The notes below the pieces were generated by a model, which saw only the letters and a program-made list of their open reading frames with translations, was not told the origin of the DNA and did not search any database. From Marinilabiliaceae bacterium UBA5213 (GTDB lineage: Bacteria > Bacteroidota > Bacteroidia > Bacteroidales > Marinilabiliaceae): DNA of 6,234 nucleotides. Below, one piece after another: positions 1 through 6,234 of the stretch. Numbering within the stretch: position 1 is the stretch's first letter; each line of letters opens with the position of its first letter. Location of the stretch: positions 6,817 through 13,050 of the forward strand of contig DHVH01000256.1 in assembly GCA_002412555.1 (NCBI GenBank), in the 5' to 3' direction. Both the position numbers and the translations under genes were made by a program.

Positions 1-312
1 CAGACAAGTGTGACCACTGTAAAAATAATCATCCCCGCCAATATCCATAAGCTCCTGCGGCTCTTTAATGCGGTACAGATCGAAATGAAAGACCGGTAAA
101 CCTTGGCCGGTCTTGTATTCGTTGATGATGGCAAAACTGGGACTGTTGACGGTATCAACAATGCCTAATTGCCGGCACAATACTTTTATAAATGTGGTTT
201 TGCCTACGCCCATGGCGCCATAAAAGGCAGCCACTGGTTTATCTGCCAATATCTGAGTCAAAGCTGCGGCAGCAGGTACCAAATCCTCCGGTGATTGCGC
301 AATAAAGTTCAT
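1..312 (-). CDS. tsaE: TsaE, tRNA t6A synthesis ATPase (partial; C-terminus beyond the left edge)
   Basis: This is the P-loop ATPase of the complex that makes N6-threonylcarbamoyladenosine at position 37 of ANN-decoding tRNAs. In bacteria it works in the cytoplasm with TsaD and TsaB. Reading down from the ATG at 312-310 gives 104 residues with no stop. Walker A is GAMGVGKTT at about residues 32-40. The family motif VNSPSF with following INEY lies at 55-66, and HFDLYRI at 76-82 includes the conserved Asp78. Full-length family members have roughly 140-155 residues, so about the last third, including the conserved Glu/Trp region, is missing only because the window ends. The start is 37 bp after the porX stop on the same strand, so co-transcription is likely. 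No strong Shine-Dalgarno is visible upstream. Family identity is secure from the motifs. Membership of the operon is inferred from spacing and strand. Confidence 0.95.
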   Translation of the reverse strand, partial: MNFIAQSPEDLVPAAAALTQILADKPVAAFYGAMGVGKTTFIKVLCRQLGIVDTVNSPSFAIINEYKTGQGLPVFHFDLYRIKEPQELMDIGGDDYFYSGHTCL

Positions 313-349
313 GCTTACTGAATTAAGTTCCCATTCTACTATGGCAAAA

Positions 350-1906
350 TTAACGCTTGGGTTCTAATATTGCAAAAGGAATCATCATCTCCTCCATGGA
401 TATGCCGCCATGCTGAAAGGTATCTTTGTAATAACCCGCATAATAGTTGTAATTATTGGGATAGGCAAAGAAATCGTTGCCCGTGGCAAAAATGTAGGAA
501 GTAGATACATTGGGCCGGGGAAGAAAGATCTGTTCGGGCTTCTTAACCTCAAAGACCGATTTGGCATCGTAAGCCAGATTTTTTCCCTGCTTAAAGCGCA
601 GGTTGGTATTGGTGTTTCTGTCGCCCACCACCTTCACCGGATTTTGAACCCGGATGGTGCCATGGTCGGTGGTAACCACCACATTGACATCGTCTTGCGA
701 AAGGCGCTTGAGCAAATCAAACAGGGGTGAGTGGTTGAACCACGAATGGGTCAGGGAGCGGTAAGACGATTCGTCCGAGATCAGTTCACGCAGCATCTTC
801 ATTTCGGTACGGGCGTGCGACAGCATGTCAACAAAGTTGACCACTACCACCGATAACTGATGGTCTTTTATATGGCTGTAATTGTCGAGCAGTTTGCGGC
901 CTGATTCGGCATCGCTTATTTTCTGGTAGTAGACCTTGACATTTTCACGGTTACGTGTGAAGTAATCGTTGATCAGTGCCTCTTCGTGTTGATTTTTACT
1001 GCCTTCATCGTCATCCTCTACCCACAGGTCGGGACGTATTTTGGCAATGTTGGAGGGCAGCATCCCTGCAAAAATGGCATTTCTTGAATATTGGGTAGCA
1101 GTAGGCAGAATGCTCATGTAAAGCTCGTCCTCACGCAGGCTAAAATAGGGCGCCAGTTCCCTTTTGATCAATTCCCACTGGTCCGACCTGAAATTATCTA
1201 CCACAATCATCACCAGCGGCTTCTTTTCTTTTAAAAGGGGTAGGATTTTGCGCTTGAAAATGGTGTGTGACATCAGCGGGGCATCATCTGCCTGCAGCCA
1301 ATCGGTGTAATTGTCCTTTACAAACCGGGTAAACTGATTATTGGCTTCGGTTTTTTGCATTAAAAGGACCTCGTTCATGGGGCTGTCAGAGTCCTGTAGT
1401 TCCAACTCCCAGTATATTAGTTGTTTATATATCTGATACCATTCGGTATAGGACAGACGGTCGTTAAGCCGCAGGCCAATTTGGGAGAAGGCCGACTGGT
1501 AATCGGTGGTCGCTTTTTTTGTGATGAGTGATTGTCGCCCCAGGGTCCGCTTGATAGAGGAGAGTACCTGTTTGGGGTTGACCGGTTTGATCAGATAGTC
1601 GGCAATTTTGCTGCCTATGGCCTGATCCATGATTTCTTCTTCTTCACTTTTGGTGACCATGATGACCGGTAGGGCCGGTTGAATTTCCTTGATGCGCATC
1701 AAGGTCTCCAGTCCGCTGATGCCGGGCATGTTTTCATCTAAAAACACCAGACTGTAAACCTCTTGTGTAAGCATTGCCAGTGCGTCCTTACCATTGGTGG
1801 CTGTATCTACCTGAAAGCCTTTTTCTTTGAGGAAAAAAATATGCGGTTTTAAATGTTCAATTTCGTCGTCGACCCATAAGAGTCGGTATTTCTGAGTGTT
1901 TTCCAT
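350..1906 (-). CDS. porX: PorX: response regulator receiver fused to a PglZ/alkaline phosphatase-type phosphoesterase, T9SS regulator
   Basis: This 518-residue cytoplasmic regulator matches PorX of the PorX/PorY system that controls T9SS genes. Residues 1-123 form a receiver: acidic Asp13-Asp14, phosphoacceptor Asp57 (in LVFLDENMP), Thr85 and Lys107. A helical linker, about 125-215, corresponds to the three-helix bundle of PorX. Residues about 228-518 are a PglZ domain of the alkaline phosphatase superfamily. The expected metal and catalytic residues are all visible: Asp237 (VVDNFRSDQW), nucleophile Thr271 (PTATQYSRN), Asp360 and His364 (NFVDMLSHAR), Asp414-His415 (TTDHG) and His499 (FQHGG). 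An intact zinc phosphoesterase is therefore predicted. Studied PorX proteins cleave oligonucleotides or cyclic dinucleotides and cooperate with the ECF sigma factor SigP. There is no DNA-binding domain. The gene lies 88 bp after porW and 37 bp before tsaE on the same strand. The cognate kinase PorY is not in the window. Confidence 0.95.
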   Translation of the reverse strand: MENTQKYRLLWVDDEIEHLKPHIFFLKEKGFQVDTATNGKDALAMLTQEVYSLVFLDENMPGISGLETLMRIKEIQPALPVIMVTKSEEEEIMDQAIGSKIADYLIKPVNPKQVLSSIKRTLGRQSLITKKATTDYQSAFSQIGLRLNDRLSYTEWYQIYKQLIYWELELQDSDSPMNEVLLMQKTEANNQFTRFVKDNYTDWLQADDAPLMSHTIFKRKILPLLKEKKPLVMIVVDNFRSDQWELIKRELAPYFSLREDELYMSILPTATQYSRNAIFAGMLPSNIAKIRPDLWVEDDDEGSKNQHEEALINDYFTRNRENVKVYYQKISDAESGRKLLDNYSHIKDHQLSVVVVNFVDMLSHARTEMKMLRELISDESSYRSLTHSWFNHSPLFDLLKRLSQDDVNVVVTTDHGTIRVQNPVKVVGDRNTNTNLRFKQGKNLAYDAKSVFEVKKPEQIFLPRPNVSTSYIFATGNDFFAYPNNYNYYAGYYKDTFQHGGISMEEMMIPFAILEPKR

Positions 1907-1940
1907 TTTATTTGTCGATTTTCATGTAAATGCGCACCTT

Positions 1941-1961
1941 AACCAAATGGGGTCTTTGGTT
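1941..1961. repeat. Perfect inverted repeat (7-bp arms, 7-nt loop) in the porW-porX gap
   Basis: AACCAAA at 1941-1947 is perfectly complementary to TTTGGTT at 1955-1961, around a 7-nt loop. It sits about 35 bp upstream of the porX ATG and 33 bp after the porW stop. On the porX strand it is not followed by a T-tract, so it is not a convincing intrinsic terminator. It could be an operator, an mRNA stem-loop that affects stability or porX translation, or chance. No clear Bacteroidota -7 element (TAnnTTTG) was found in this gap, which favours porX being read through from porW. Confidence 0.4.
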
Positions 1962-1994
1962 GCAGATAGCATTAACGTACAAAACTCAAGCCAC

Positions 1995-4900
1995 TTATTG
2001 GAGCATTTCCTTTTGGAAATCGGCATATTTTTCAATCTGCCCTTCCTCTTCGATGAGTTTGAAGTTTTGGGGACTCACAAACGTTTGATACCAAGCGCCT
2101 GCTCTTAGCTGGTTGTTCCAGAAAGGTACATCTTTAAGGGAGCTGATAAAGTCTTCGGCATCGGCCCTGCTGTTGAAAGATTCTACAATGAGCACCGTGC
2201 TTCCGTTGCTGAAATTGACTGAACGGACGGTGGCTCTCAATCTAAAGTTGTTCAATGCGTGGCTGGTCAGGAAGCCTGATACCCTACCGGCATTAGTGCC
2301 GGCAGGAACTACCACCATGCCCCAATGGGTGCCGTCTTCGGTGGAGAAAGCTGCCTGTATGGGTGCTGCTTCCTGAGCTGGCGCAAGATTTTCATAGGTC
2401 ATATTGATGATGATACCACCGCCTCCGTTCAAATAATTCTGTGAAAAGAACTGTCGGTAGGCGTTGAAATCACCTGTGCCAGCCAAGGCCGTCAGGTTGC
2501 TGGCGCTACCGGCCATTAACATGGGTTGTTCAATATTGTCGACCTGCAATAAGCGGGTATTGGAGCGTAGACCATAATAGTAATCCATGGCTTCGCGACT
2601 GTTGGCAAAAGGCCCTATGGTGACGATTCTTTCCCCAGTTGTGAGACTGCGTGCTGCCAGATTGTAATTAGCCAGCAGGAAACGGTTGAAGTTATAGTCG
2701 GCCAAGTTAAAGATCAACTGGTTGATATCGGCCCTATTATTGACAACTACGAATATCTGGTGTTCCATACCCGGCTCGAAAGCAAAGGCTGACGCCGGTT
2801 GGCCGGGTGTGGCAACAGTGGTGCCATCAGCCGTTTCGGTTGCAGATCTTTCTGGCGTGGTGACCGCAGGGCCAATAGCCGGTTGCATTCCCTCTTCAAT
2901 CATGGCCAGCCATTGGGCGGCCATACGTCCTTCGGCGGTTTCGGCATGATGGGTCACAAGCATTCTGAGTTCTGATTCAAAGCCCGTGTTGTTACCTAGT
3001 TTTCCGTAACTCACTGCGGAAAGCAGGTGGGATTTGCGTATAAGTTCGTCTTTTTCGGCCTTGCTTTTGATGTCGGCCGTTAGTGCTAAAGCCTCATTAA
3101 ACTGGTTGTTCTGGTAGGCACTGAAGGCGTTTTGATAGCTCTGTTGCAGCGCCTTTTCTGCAGCCAGCAGGTTATTGGCATGCTCAGGGTCGCGCAGGAA
3201 GGGCGCATAGCGTCCGTCCGGAAAGTTTGTCAGAAGTTGCTGTTTCATGCGCTCTCTGCCTGCTTCGTTGCCGGTTTCTTTATAAGCCATGGCCGACCAA
3301 AACAGTGCTTGCTCAGCCAAAACATGCTGCGGATATGCATTGAGAAGGGCAGCAAACATTTCTATGGCCTTGGCGGGATCGTTGAAATAATCCAGGAAAA
3401 TCATACCTGCACGAAAATAAGCTTCGGCCAGCATTTCATGCGATTTGCCTAGTTGTTCCGGACTTCTGGGCACATCGGCCAGTAAGTTCTCTTTGGTGGG
3501 CAGGTTGGTGGTGGGCCGCTGGCCAGTCATTTGCCCCTGAATCTCCTCAGTAAGACCCGGAAGATTTTCGCCCGGCTCACCGGGCATGGAGGGTTGTTGC
3601 ATGTCGGGCTGGCTGGCTTGTGACGATCTGTCCGACCGCCGCCAGTTATCCTCTGCAGCACGACGTCCCCATTTGCGCTCAAATTCCATTTTGCCCAGGC
3701 TCACCGTGGTAGGATTGTAAAAATACCACTGTCCCTGATTATCGGTAGGCCTGTTGAGTTGATCGGAAAAGGAACGGTTGAAAACCGGGTCGAAGCCCAT
3801 TCCCCGGTCCCTGTCGGCCCCTACAGACTGGTTCAATTGAGCTTGTCGTTCGTTTTCTATGAGGGTTTCAATAAAGGCATCCAGTTCTTCTTCAGATAAG
3901 CGGGCCAGTCTTTGGAGACTGTCCTCCCGCTCAATGGTCGTGTAGTAGGTGGTCAGGTCTTTTAATCCGGTATGGCGAAACTGAACTTGCTCCAGCCGCC
4001 TGTCCGTCTCCGGCAGCAGCGTAAGGGTACTGTCGTAATACGCATAAGAAGCCGGATACCTTGGTAATTCAAAATAGAGACCTGCCATTTTCAGATAGGC
4101 TTCGCTGAGCAGGGTTTGGTTGCCCCTATTGTAACCGGCGGATAGCTGTAGATTAGTTATGGCGTGCAAAGTGTCCCCTTCCTGTAAATAGCTGTTGGCC
4201 AAGGCGAAATGAATTCTGTCCCGAAACTCCTGGTTCTTTAACTGACCGGCCATTTTGTAGAGCTCTTTGCGGGCGGGTGCAAAGTTGTTGCTTAAGCGAC
4301 TTTCGAGCAGGTAGGCATTGATGCTGGCATTCAGTCCCATTTCATAGGCCGGGTTGGAGCGGGCTACCCGCTCATAGCTTTCTTGGGCCTTGTCGAGTTG
4401 ACCGGAGTATTCATACAATTGCGCCAGAATAAATTGGCGGCGCGACTTGTTCCATTTACCCTTGGCTTCCGATGCAGCCGTCATCATAAAGGGAATGGCA
4501 TTGTTGTATTGTTGGGTTCGAATAAGATAATCGGCATAGGTAGCCATGTAGTCGCTGTAGTATCTGGCGGGGGCTTGCCCCATTCCGTCATACTGTTCAA
4601 GGAGAAGTTGTGCATTTTCAAAATCGCCCATCTCAATGCGGGTACGTGCCATCCAAATGAGGGCCTCGAAGCGGGCCGGCTGAGCGGGGAATTCACGCAA
4701 CACATATTCAAGTATGGAAAGTGCTGCGTTGTAATCGTGGTTGTATAAATGAGATTTTCCTACTAACAGGTAGGCATCATCTACATAGCGGTTGAACTCC
4801 CTTTGATTGTAGAATGCTTCGTAAGAAGGGTTGTTAGAGCCCGGCTTTCGCTTGGGCCTGGCAGTAATGCTTTTTTTCTGTATGACCTTCAGTCCTTTAC

Positions 4901-5165
4901 CAATGGCCCTGTCCATATCTCCCTTAACAGCGCCGGCTTTGTCAGGTCCCGAATACGGGAATATGGGAAGAATTGTAGTGAAATTGTCGTTTTGGGACTG
5001 CATCAATTGTTGCTCGCCCCGCTGAAAGCTTTGTTGGCCATTATACAGCGTGTTATAGCGGGCAGTCATGCTATTGTAATTTCTCGACAGCCAGGTGTTC
5101 TTTTGGGTGGAGCACGCGACCATCAAAAAGGCGCTAATGATTATGAGTAGTTTTCTGATAAACAT
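1995..5165 (-). CDS. porW: PorW/SprE-type TPR lipoprotein of the type IX secretion and gliding machinery
   Basis: The product has 1056 residues and is predicted to be an outer-membrane-anchored lipoprotein facing the periplasm. The N-terminus has basic residues, a hydrophobic stretch and a lipobox ending at Cys18 (LMVACS). It is followed by the family hallmark around residues 24-42 (NTWLSRNYNSMTARYNTLYNG). Degenerate TPR helices cover about 130-400 and 575-755. Between them lies a second hallmark, about 480-511 (YFYNP, then EFERKWGRR and EDNWRRSD), followed by a Ser/Gln/Pro/Gly-rich low-complexity stretch, about 512-570. After a Thr/Ala/Pro-rich linker (about 762-798) come two related C-terminal modules, listed separately. 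PorW/SprE is required for T9SS secretion in Porphyromonas and Flavobacterium, where it is linked to the PorK/PorN ring. As I recall, those homologues are shorter (about 600 and 870 residues). The ATG at 5165-5163 is chosen because it directly precedes the signal peptide. It heads a likely operon with porX and tsaE. Confidence 0.92.
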   Translation of the reverse strand: MFIRKLLIIISAFLMVACSTQKNTWLSRNYNSMTARYNTLYNGQQSFQRGEQQLMQSQNDNFTTILPIFPYSGPDKAGAVKGDMDRAIGKGLKVIQKKSITARPKRKPGSNNPSYEAFYNQREFNRYVDDAYLLVGKSHLYNHDYNAALSILEYVLREFPAQPARFEALIWMARTRIEMGDFENAQLLLEQYDGMGQAPARYYSDYMATYADYLIRTQQYNNAIPFMMTAASEAKGKWNKSRRQFILAQLYEYSGQLDKAQESYERVARSNPAYEMGLNASINAYLLESRLSNNFAPARKELYKMAGQLKNQEFRDRIHFALANSYLQEGDTLHAITNLQLSAGYNRGNQTLLSEAYLKMAGLYFELPRYPASYAYYDSTLTLLPETDRRLEQVQFRHTGLKDLTTYYTTIEREDSLQRLARLSEEELDAFIETLIENERQAQLNQSVGADRDRGMGFDPVFNRSFSDQLNRPTDNQGQWYFYNPTTVSLGKMEFERKWGRRAAEDNWRRSDRSSQASQPDMQQPSMPGEPGENLPGLTEEIQGQMTGQRPTTNLPTKENLLADVPRSPEQLGKSHEMLAEAYFRAGMIFLDYFNDPAKAIEMFAALLNAYPQHVLAEQALFWSAMAYKETGNEAGRERMKQQLLTNFPDGRYAPFLRDPEHANNLLAAEKALQQSYQNAFSAYQNNQFNEALALTADIKSKAEKDELIRKSHLLSAVSYGKLGNNTGFESELRMLVTHHAETAEGRMAAQWLAMIEEGMQPAIGPAVTTPERSATETADGTTVATPGQPASAFAFEPGMEHQIFVVVNNRADINQLIFNLADYNFNRFLLANYNLAARSLTTGERIVTIGPFANSREAMDYYYGLRSNTRLLQVDNIEQPMLMAGSASNLTALAGTGDFNAYRQFFSQNYLNGGGGIIINMTYENLAPAQEAAPIQAAFSTEDGTHWGMVVVPAGTNAGRVSGFLTSHALNNFRLRATVRSVNFSNGSTVLIVESFNSRADAEDFISSLKDVPFWNNQLRAGAWYQTFVSPQNFKLIEEEGQIEKYADFQKEMLQ
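1998..2330 (-). repeat. PorW C-terminal module, copy 2 (residues about 946-1056)
   Basis: This is the second of two homologous alpha/beta modules at the PorW C-terminus. It runs from the HWGMVVVPAG strand, through an LNNFRL segment and STVLIVESFNSRADAEDFI, to SPQNFKLIEEEGQIEKYADF. Order and spacing match copy 1: hydrophobic strand, helix, strand, strand, 'F-N/A-S/N-R-x-x-A' helix, then an aromatic-rich tail. The layout resembles a SPOR-like or ferredoxin-like fold, but I cannot assign a fold or ligand from sequence alone. Confidence 0.6.
2430..2765 (-). repeat. PorW C-terminal module, copy 1 (residues about 801-912)
   Basis: This is the first of the two related modules. It runs from the HQIFVVVNN strand, an 'INQLIFNLADYNFNRF' helix and strand, and RIVTIGPFANSREAMDYY, to SASNLTALAGTGDFNAYRQF. 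The 'F-x-N/S-R-x-x-A' helix start and the 'N-x-x-x-x-x-x-G-x-x-x-x-Y-x-x-F' tail recur in copy 2. A Gly-rich spacer (GGGG at 914-917) and a stretch to about 945 separate the copies. The similarity was judged by eye at protein level; the DNA is not obviously repeated, so the duplication would be old. Confidence 0.6.
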
Positions 5166-5317
5166 TGGTATTAAAGCATCATTGTATTATTAAAACAGGC
5201 TTTTAGGTGATTTATTTTGTAGCTCAGCAAATAAATAAAATAATTGGTAAAAAAGAAGGGGAGACCAAAACATTTTCTAAATTTACCTCTAATCTTATTC
5301 ATTTTTGATTTTTTGGG
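5166..5317. promoter_or_regulatory. Divergent AT-rich upstream region shared by porW and the NtrC-type regulator
   Basis: These 152 bp lie between the divergent starts of porW (5165, minus) and the response regulator (5318, plus). The region must hold the promoter of porW and probably that of the regulator. No exact TAnnTTTG (-7) element was found on either strand. The closest are one-mismatch matches: TTTATTTG on the minus strand at 5235-5228, and CATTTTTG on the plus strand at 5300-5307. The latter is too near the ATG to be convincing. No sigma-54 -24/-12 element (TGGCAC-N5-TTGC-like) is evident. Neither gene has a clear Shine-Dalgarno. An AT-rich inverted repeat lies inside. Confidence 0.5.
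5210..5236. repeat. AT-rich inverted repeat in the divergent promoter region
   Basis: ATTTATTT at 5210-5217 is perfectly complementary to AAATAAAT at 5229-5236, separated by 11 nt. It lies roughly in the middle of the shared porW/regulator upstream region, about 45 bp from the porW start, and overlaps the best near-match to a minus-strand -7 element. It could be an operator for a dimeric regulator. Because the arms contain only A and T in an AT-rich region, chance is a real alternative. Confidence 0.3.
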
Positions 5318-6234
5318 ATGAGAATTTATGTGATTGAAGATGACCGTATGTTTAACCAACTAATTGTCCGTGCTTTGGATAAGGATAATGAGGTTGAGAT
5401 TGTGCCATTTTTTAATGGCACAGATTTTTTGAGCCGGTTATCTGACCATCCCGAGGTGGTAACGCTCGATTTGGGGTTGCCCGACTTTTCAGGCGCTGAT
5501 TTGTTGCGACAAATCAAGCAATCCAGCCCCGAAACGGAAGTGATTGTTATCTCCGGTCAGGATGATTTGAAGCTGGCTGTCCAGCTTTTGAGGCAGGGTG
5601 CGTACGATTATATCGCTAAGGACGAAAACATCCGGGAACGGCTGGTTCAGTGCATCCACCATATCAGAGGGCAGCAAAATCTCAAGAAGGAACTGCGTCA
5701 ACTGAAATTTGAAATCTCTGAAAAGTACAATTATCTACAAGCCATTATTGGCGAAAGCAATGGAATGAAGGCGGTTCTGTCGCTGATTGATAAGGCAGTG
5801 AAAGTTTCCAATGTTAGTGTTTCCATTACAGGTGAGGCCGGAACCGGCAAGGAATTAGTGGCAAAAGCCATTCACTATAATTCGGCACGGCGCCATAAGC
5901 CTTTTGTGGTGGTTAACGTGGGAGCCATCCCTTATGAAATGCTTGAGGGGGAGCTCTTCGGATTTGAAAAGGGGGCCTTTGATGGAGCGCGCTTACGGCA
6001 TAGAGGAAAGATTGAGGAAGCGGTGGATGGCACTTTATATATTGAGGACGTAGACCTGCTGGGGCCTGATTTGCAGGTAAAGTTGTTTCAATTTTTGCAG
6101 ACCGGAACTGTTCGCCGCATGGGGGGAGAGAAGGATGTGCCGGTTAATACCCGTGTGATTTCGGGTGCTGCTATCGATTTGTTGGAGGCTGTCAGGAACA
6201 AACAGTTCAGGGAAGATCTCTATTTTCGTTTGAT
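5318..6234 (+). CDS. NtrC-family response regulator with divergent sigma-54-activator AAA+ domain (partial; C-terminus beyond the right edge)
   Basis: The gene starts at the ATG at 5318 and stays open for 305 codons to the edge. Residues 1-118 form a receiver: acidic Asp8-Asp9, phosphoacceptor Asp51 (VVTLDLGLPDFSG), Ser79 and Lys101. A helical linker (about 118-140) leads to the AAA+ domain from about 143 (IIGESNGM). Walker A is GEAGTGKE at 172-179. ELFGFEKGAFDGA (212-224) replaces the usual ELFGHEKGAFTGA, and GTLYIEDVD (238-246) replaces GTLFLDEIG. Sensor I reads RVISGAAIDL (279-288) where RIIAATNRDL is typical. FREDLYFRL (297-305) keeps both arginine-finger positions, Arg298 and Arg304. The rest of the AAA+ domain and any Fis-type DNA-binding domain lie outside. 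Family membership is clear; the changed motifs make normal sigma-54 activation uncertain. It is divergent from porW, so a role in T9SS control is possible but rests on position only. Confidence 0.9.
   Translation, partial: MRIYVIEDDRMFNQLIVRALDKDNEVEIVPFFNGTDFLSRLSDHPEVVTLDLGLPDFSGADLLRQIKQSSPETEVIVISGQDDLKLAVQLLRQGAYDYIAKDENIRERLVQCIHHIRGQQNLKKELRQLKFEISEKYNYLQAIIGESNGMKAVLSLIDKAVKVSNVSVSITGEAGTGKELVAKAIHYNSARRHKPFVVVNVGAIPYEMLEGELFGFEKGAFDGARLRHRGKIEEAVDGTLYIEDVDLLGPDLQVKLFQFLQTGTVRRMGGEKDVPVNTRVISGAAIDLLEAVRNKQFREDLYFRL

Noticed and set aside
512..570. Possible mobile-element remnant, CRISPR array or RNA gene anywhere in the window
   Set aside because: No transposase or integrase motifs, no regularly spaced direct repeats and no tRNA/rRNA signatures were seen on either strand. 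Nearly all of the window is occupied by four protein genes.
410..730. Plus-strand open frame of about 106 codons opposite porX
   Set aside because: It lies wholly antisense to the conserved PglZ domain of porX, shows no recognisable domain, and is explained as a shadow of the real gene.
1941..1961. The inverted repeat as an intrinsic terminator for porW
   Set aside because: The stem is short and A/T-rich, and no T-run follows on the porW strand.
4383..4748. Plus-strand open frame of about 121 codons (and similar ones at 2113-2376, 2722-2949, 3132-3452 and 4803-5150) opposite porW
   Set aside because: All are antisense to the continuous PorW reading frame, which has a signal peptide and family hallmarks. 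None has a recognisable domain.
5228..5235. TTTATTTG (minus strand) as a -7 element for porW
   Set aside because: It has one mismatch to TAnnTTTG, and the only upstream TTG-like element (near 5266) is about 30 bp away, too far. It is mentioned only as the nearest match.
5300..5307. CATTTTTG as a -7 promoter element for the plus-strand regulator
   Set aside because: It has one mismatch to TAnnTTTG, no supporting -33 TTG at the right distance, and would place the transcript start only a few bases before the ATG.
5326..5701. Minus-strand open frames opposite the receiver domain of the regulator
   Set aside because: The plus-strand frame here encodes a clear receiver with phosphoacceptor and active-site residues; the minus-strand frames are shadows.

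Overview
The window looks like a piece of a Bacteroidota chromosome. The main evidence is two recognisable components of the type IX secretion system (T9SS) and gliding apparatus, PorW/SprE and PorX, which are essentially restricted to that phylum. The start regions are also A/T-rich and lack clear Shine-Dalgarno sequences, as is usual there. A member of Bacteroidales/Marinilabiliales or a relative is plausible, but the sequence does not fix the order.

Layout: positions 1 to 5165 read on the minus strand as a likely operon, porW -> porX -> tsaE. The porW gene (5165-1995) encodes a very long TPR lipoprotein of the T9SS/gliding machinery. After an 88-bp gap, which contains a perfect 7-bp inverted repeat, comes porX (1906-350). 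It encodes a response-regulator receiver fused to a PglZ/alkaline-phosphatase-type zinc phosphoesterase. A 37-bp gap then leads to tsaE (312 to beyond position 1), encoding the ATPase of tRNA t6A synthesis, cut by the window edge. A 152-bp AT-rich region (5166-5317) separates porW from a divergent plus-strand gene (5318 to beyond 6234). That gene encodes an NtrC-type response regulator: a receiver, then a sigma-54-activator-like AAA+ domain, cut by the right edge.

How the genes fit together: PorW is a structural or accessory lipoprotein of the secretion machine. PorX is a regulator of T9SS gene expression and function that has no DNA-binding domain. The divergent NtrC-type regulator shares its upstream region with porW and is a positional candidate regulator of the cluster, although no histidine kinase is present in the window.

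The most unusual signal is in that regulator. Its AAA+ domain departs from the sigma-54 activator consensus at several key places: GAFDGA instead of GAFTGA, an ED rather than DE Walker B pair, and a sensor I segment lacking the usual T-N. Its receiver and arginine-finger region look intact. It may therefore be a response regulator that no longer works through sigma-54 in the canonical way. Apart from this I see no new multi-gene system, mobile element, CRISPR array or RNA gene.
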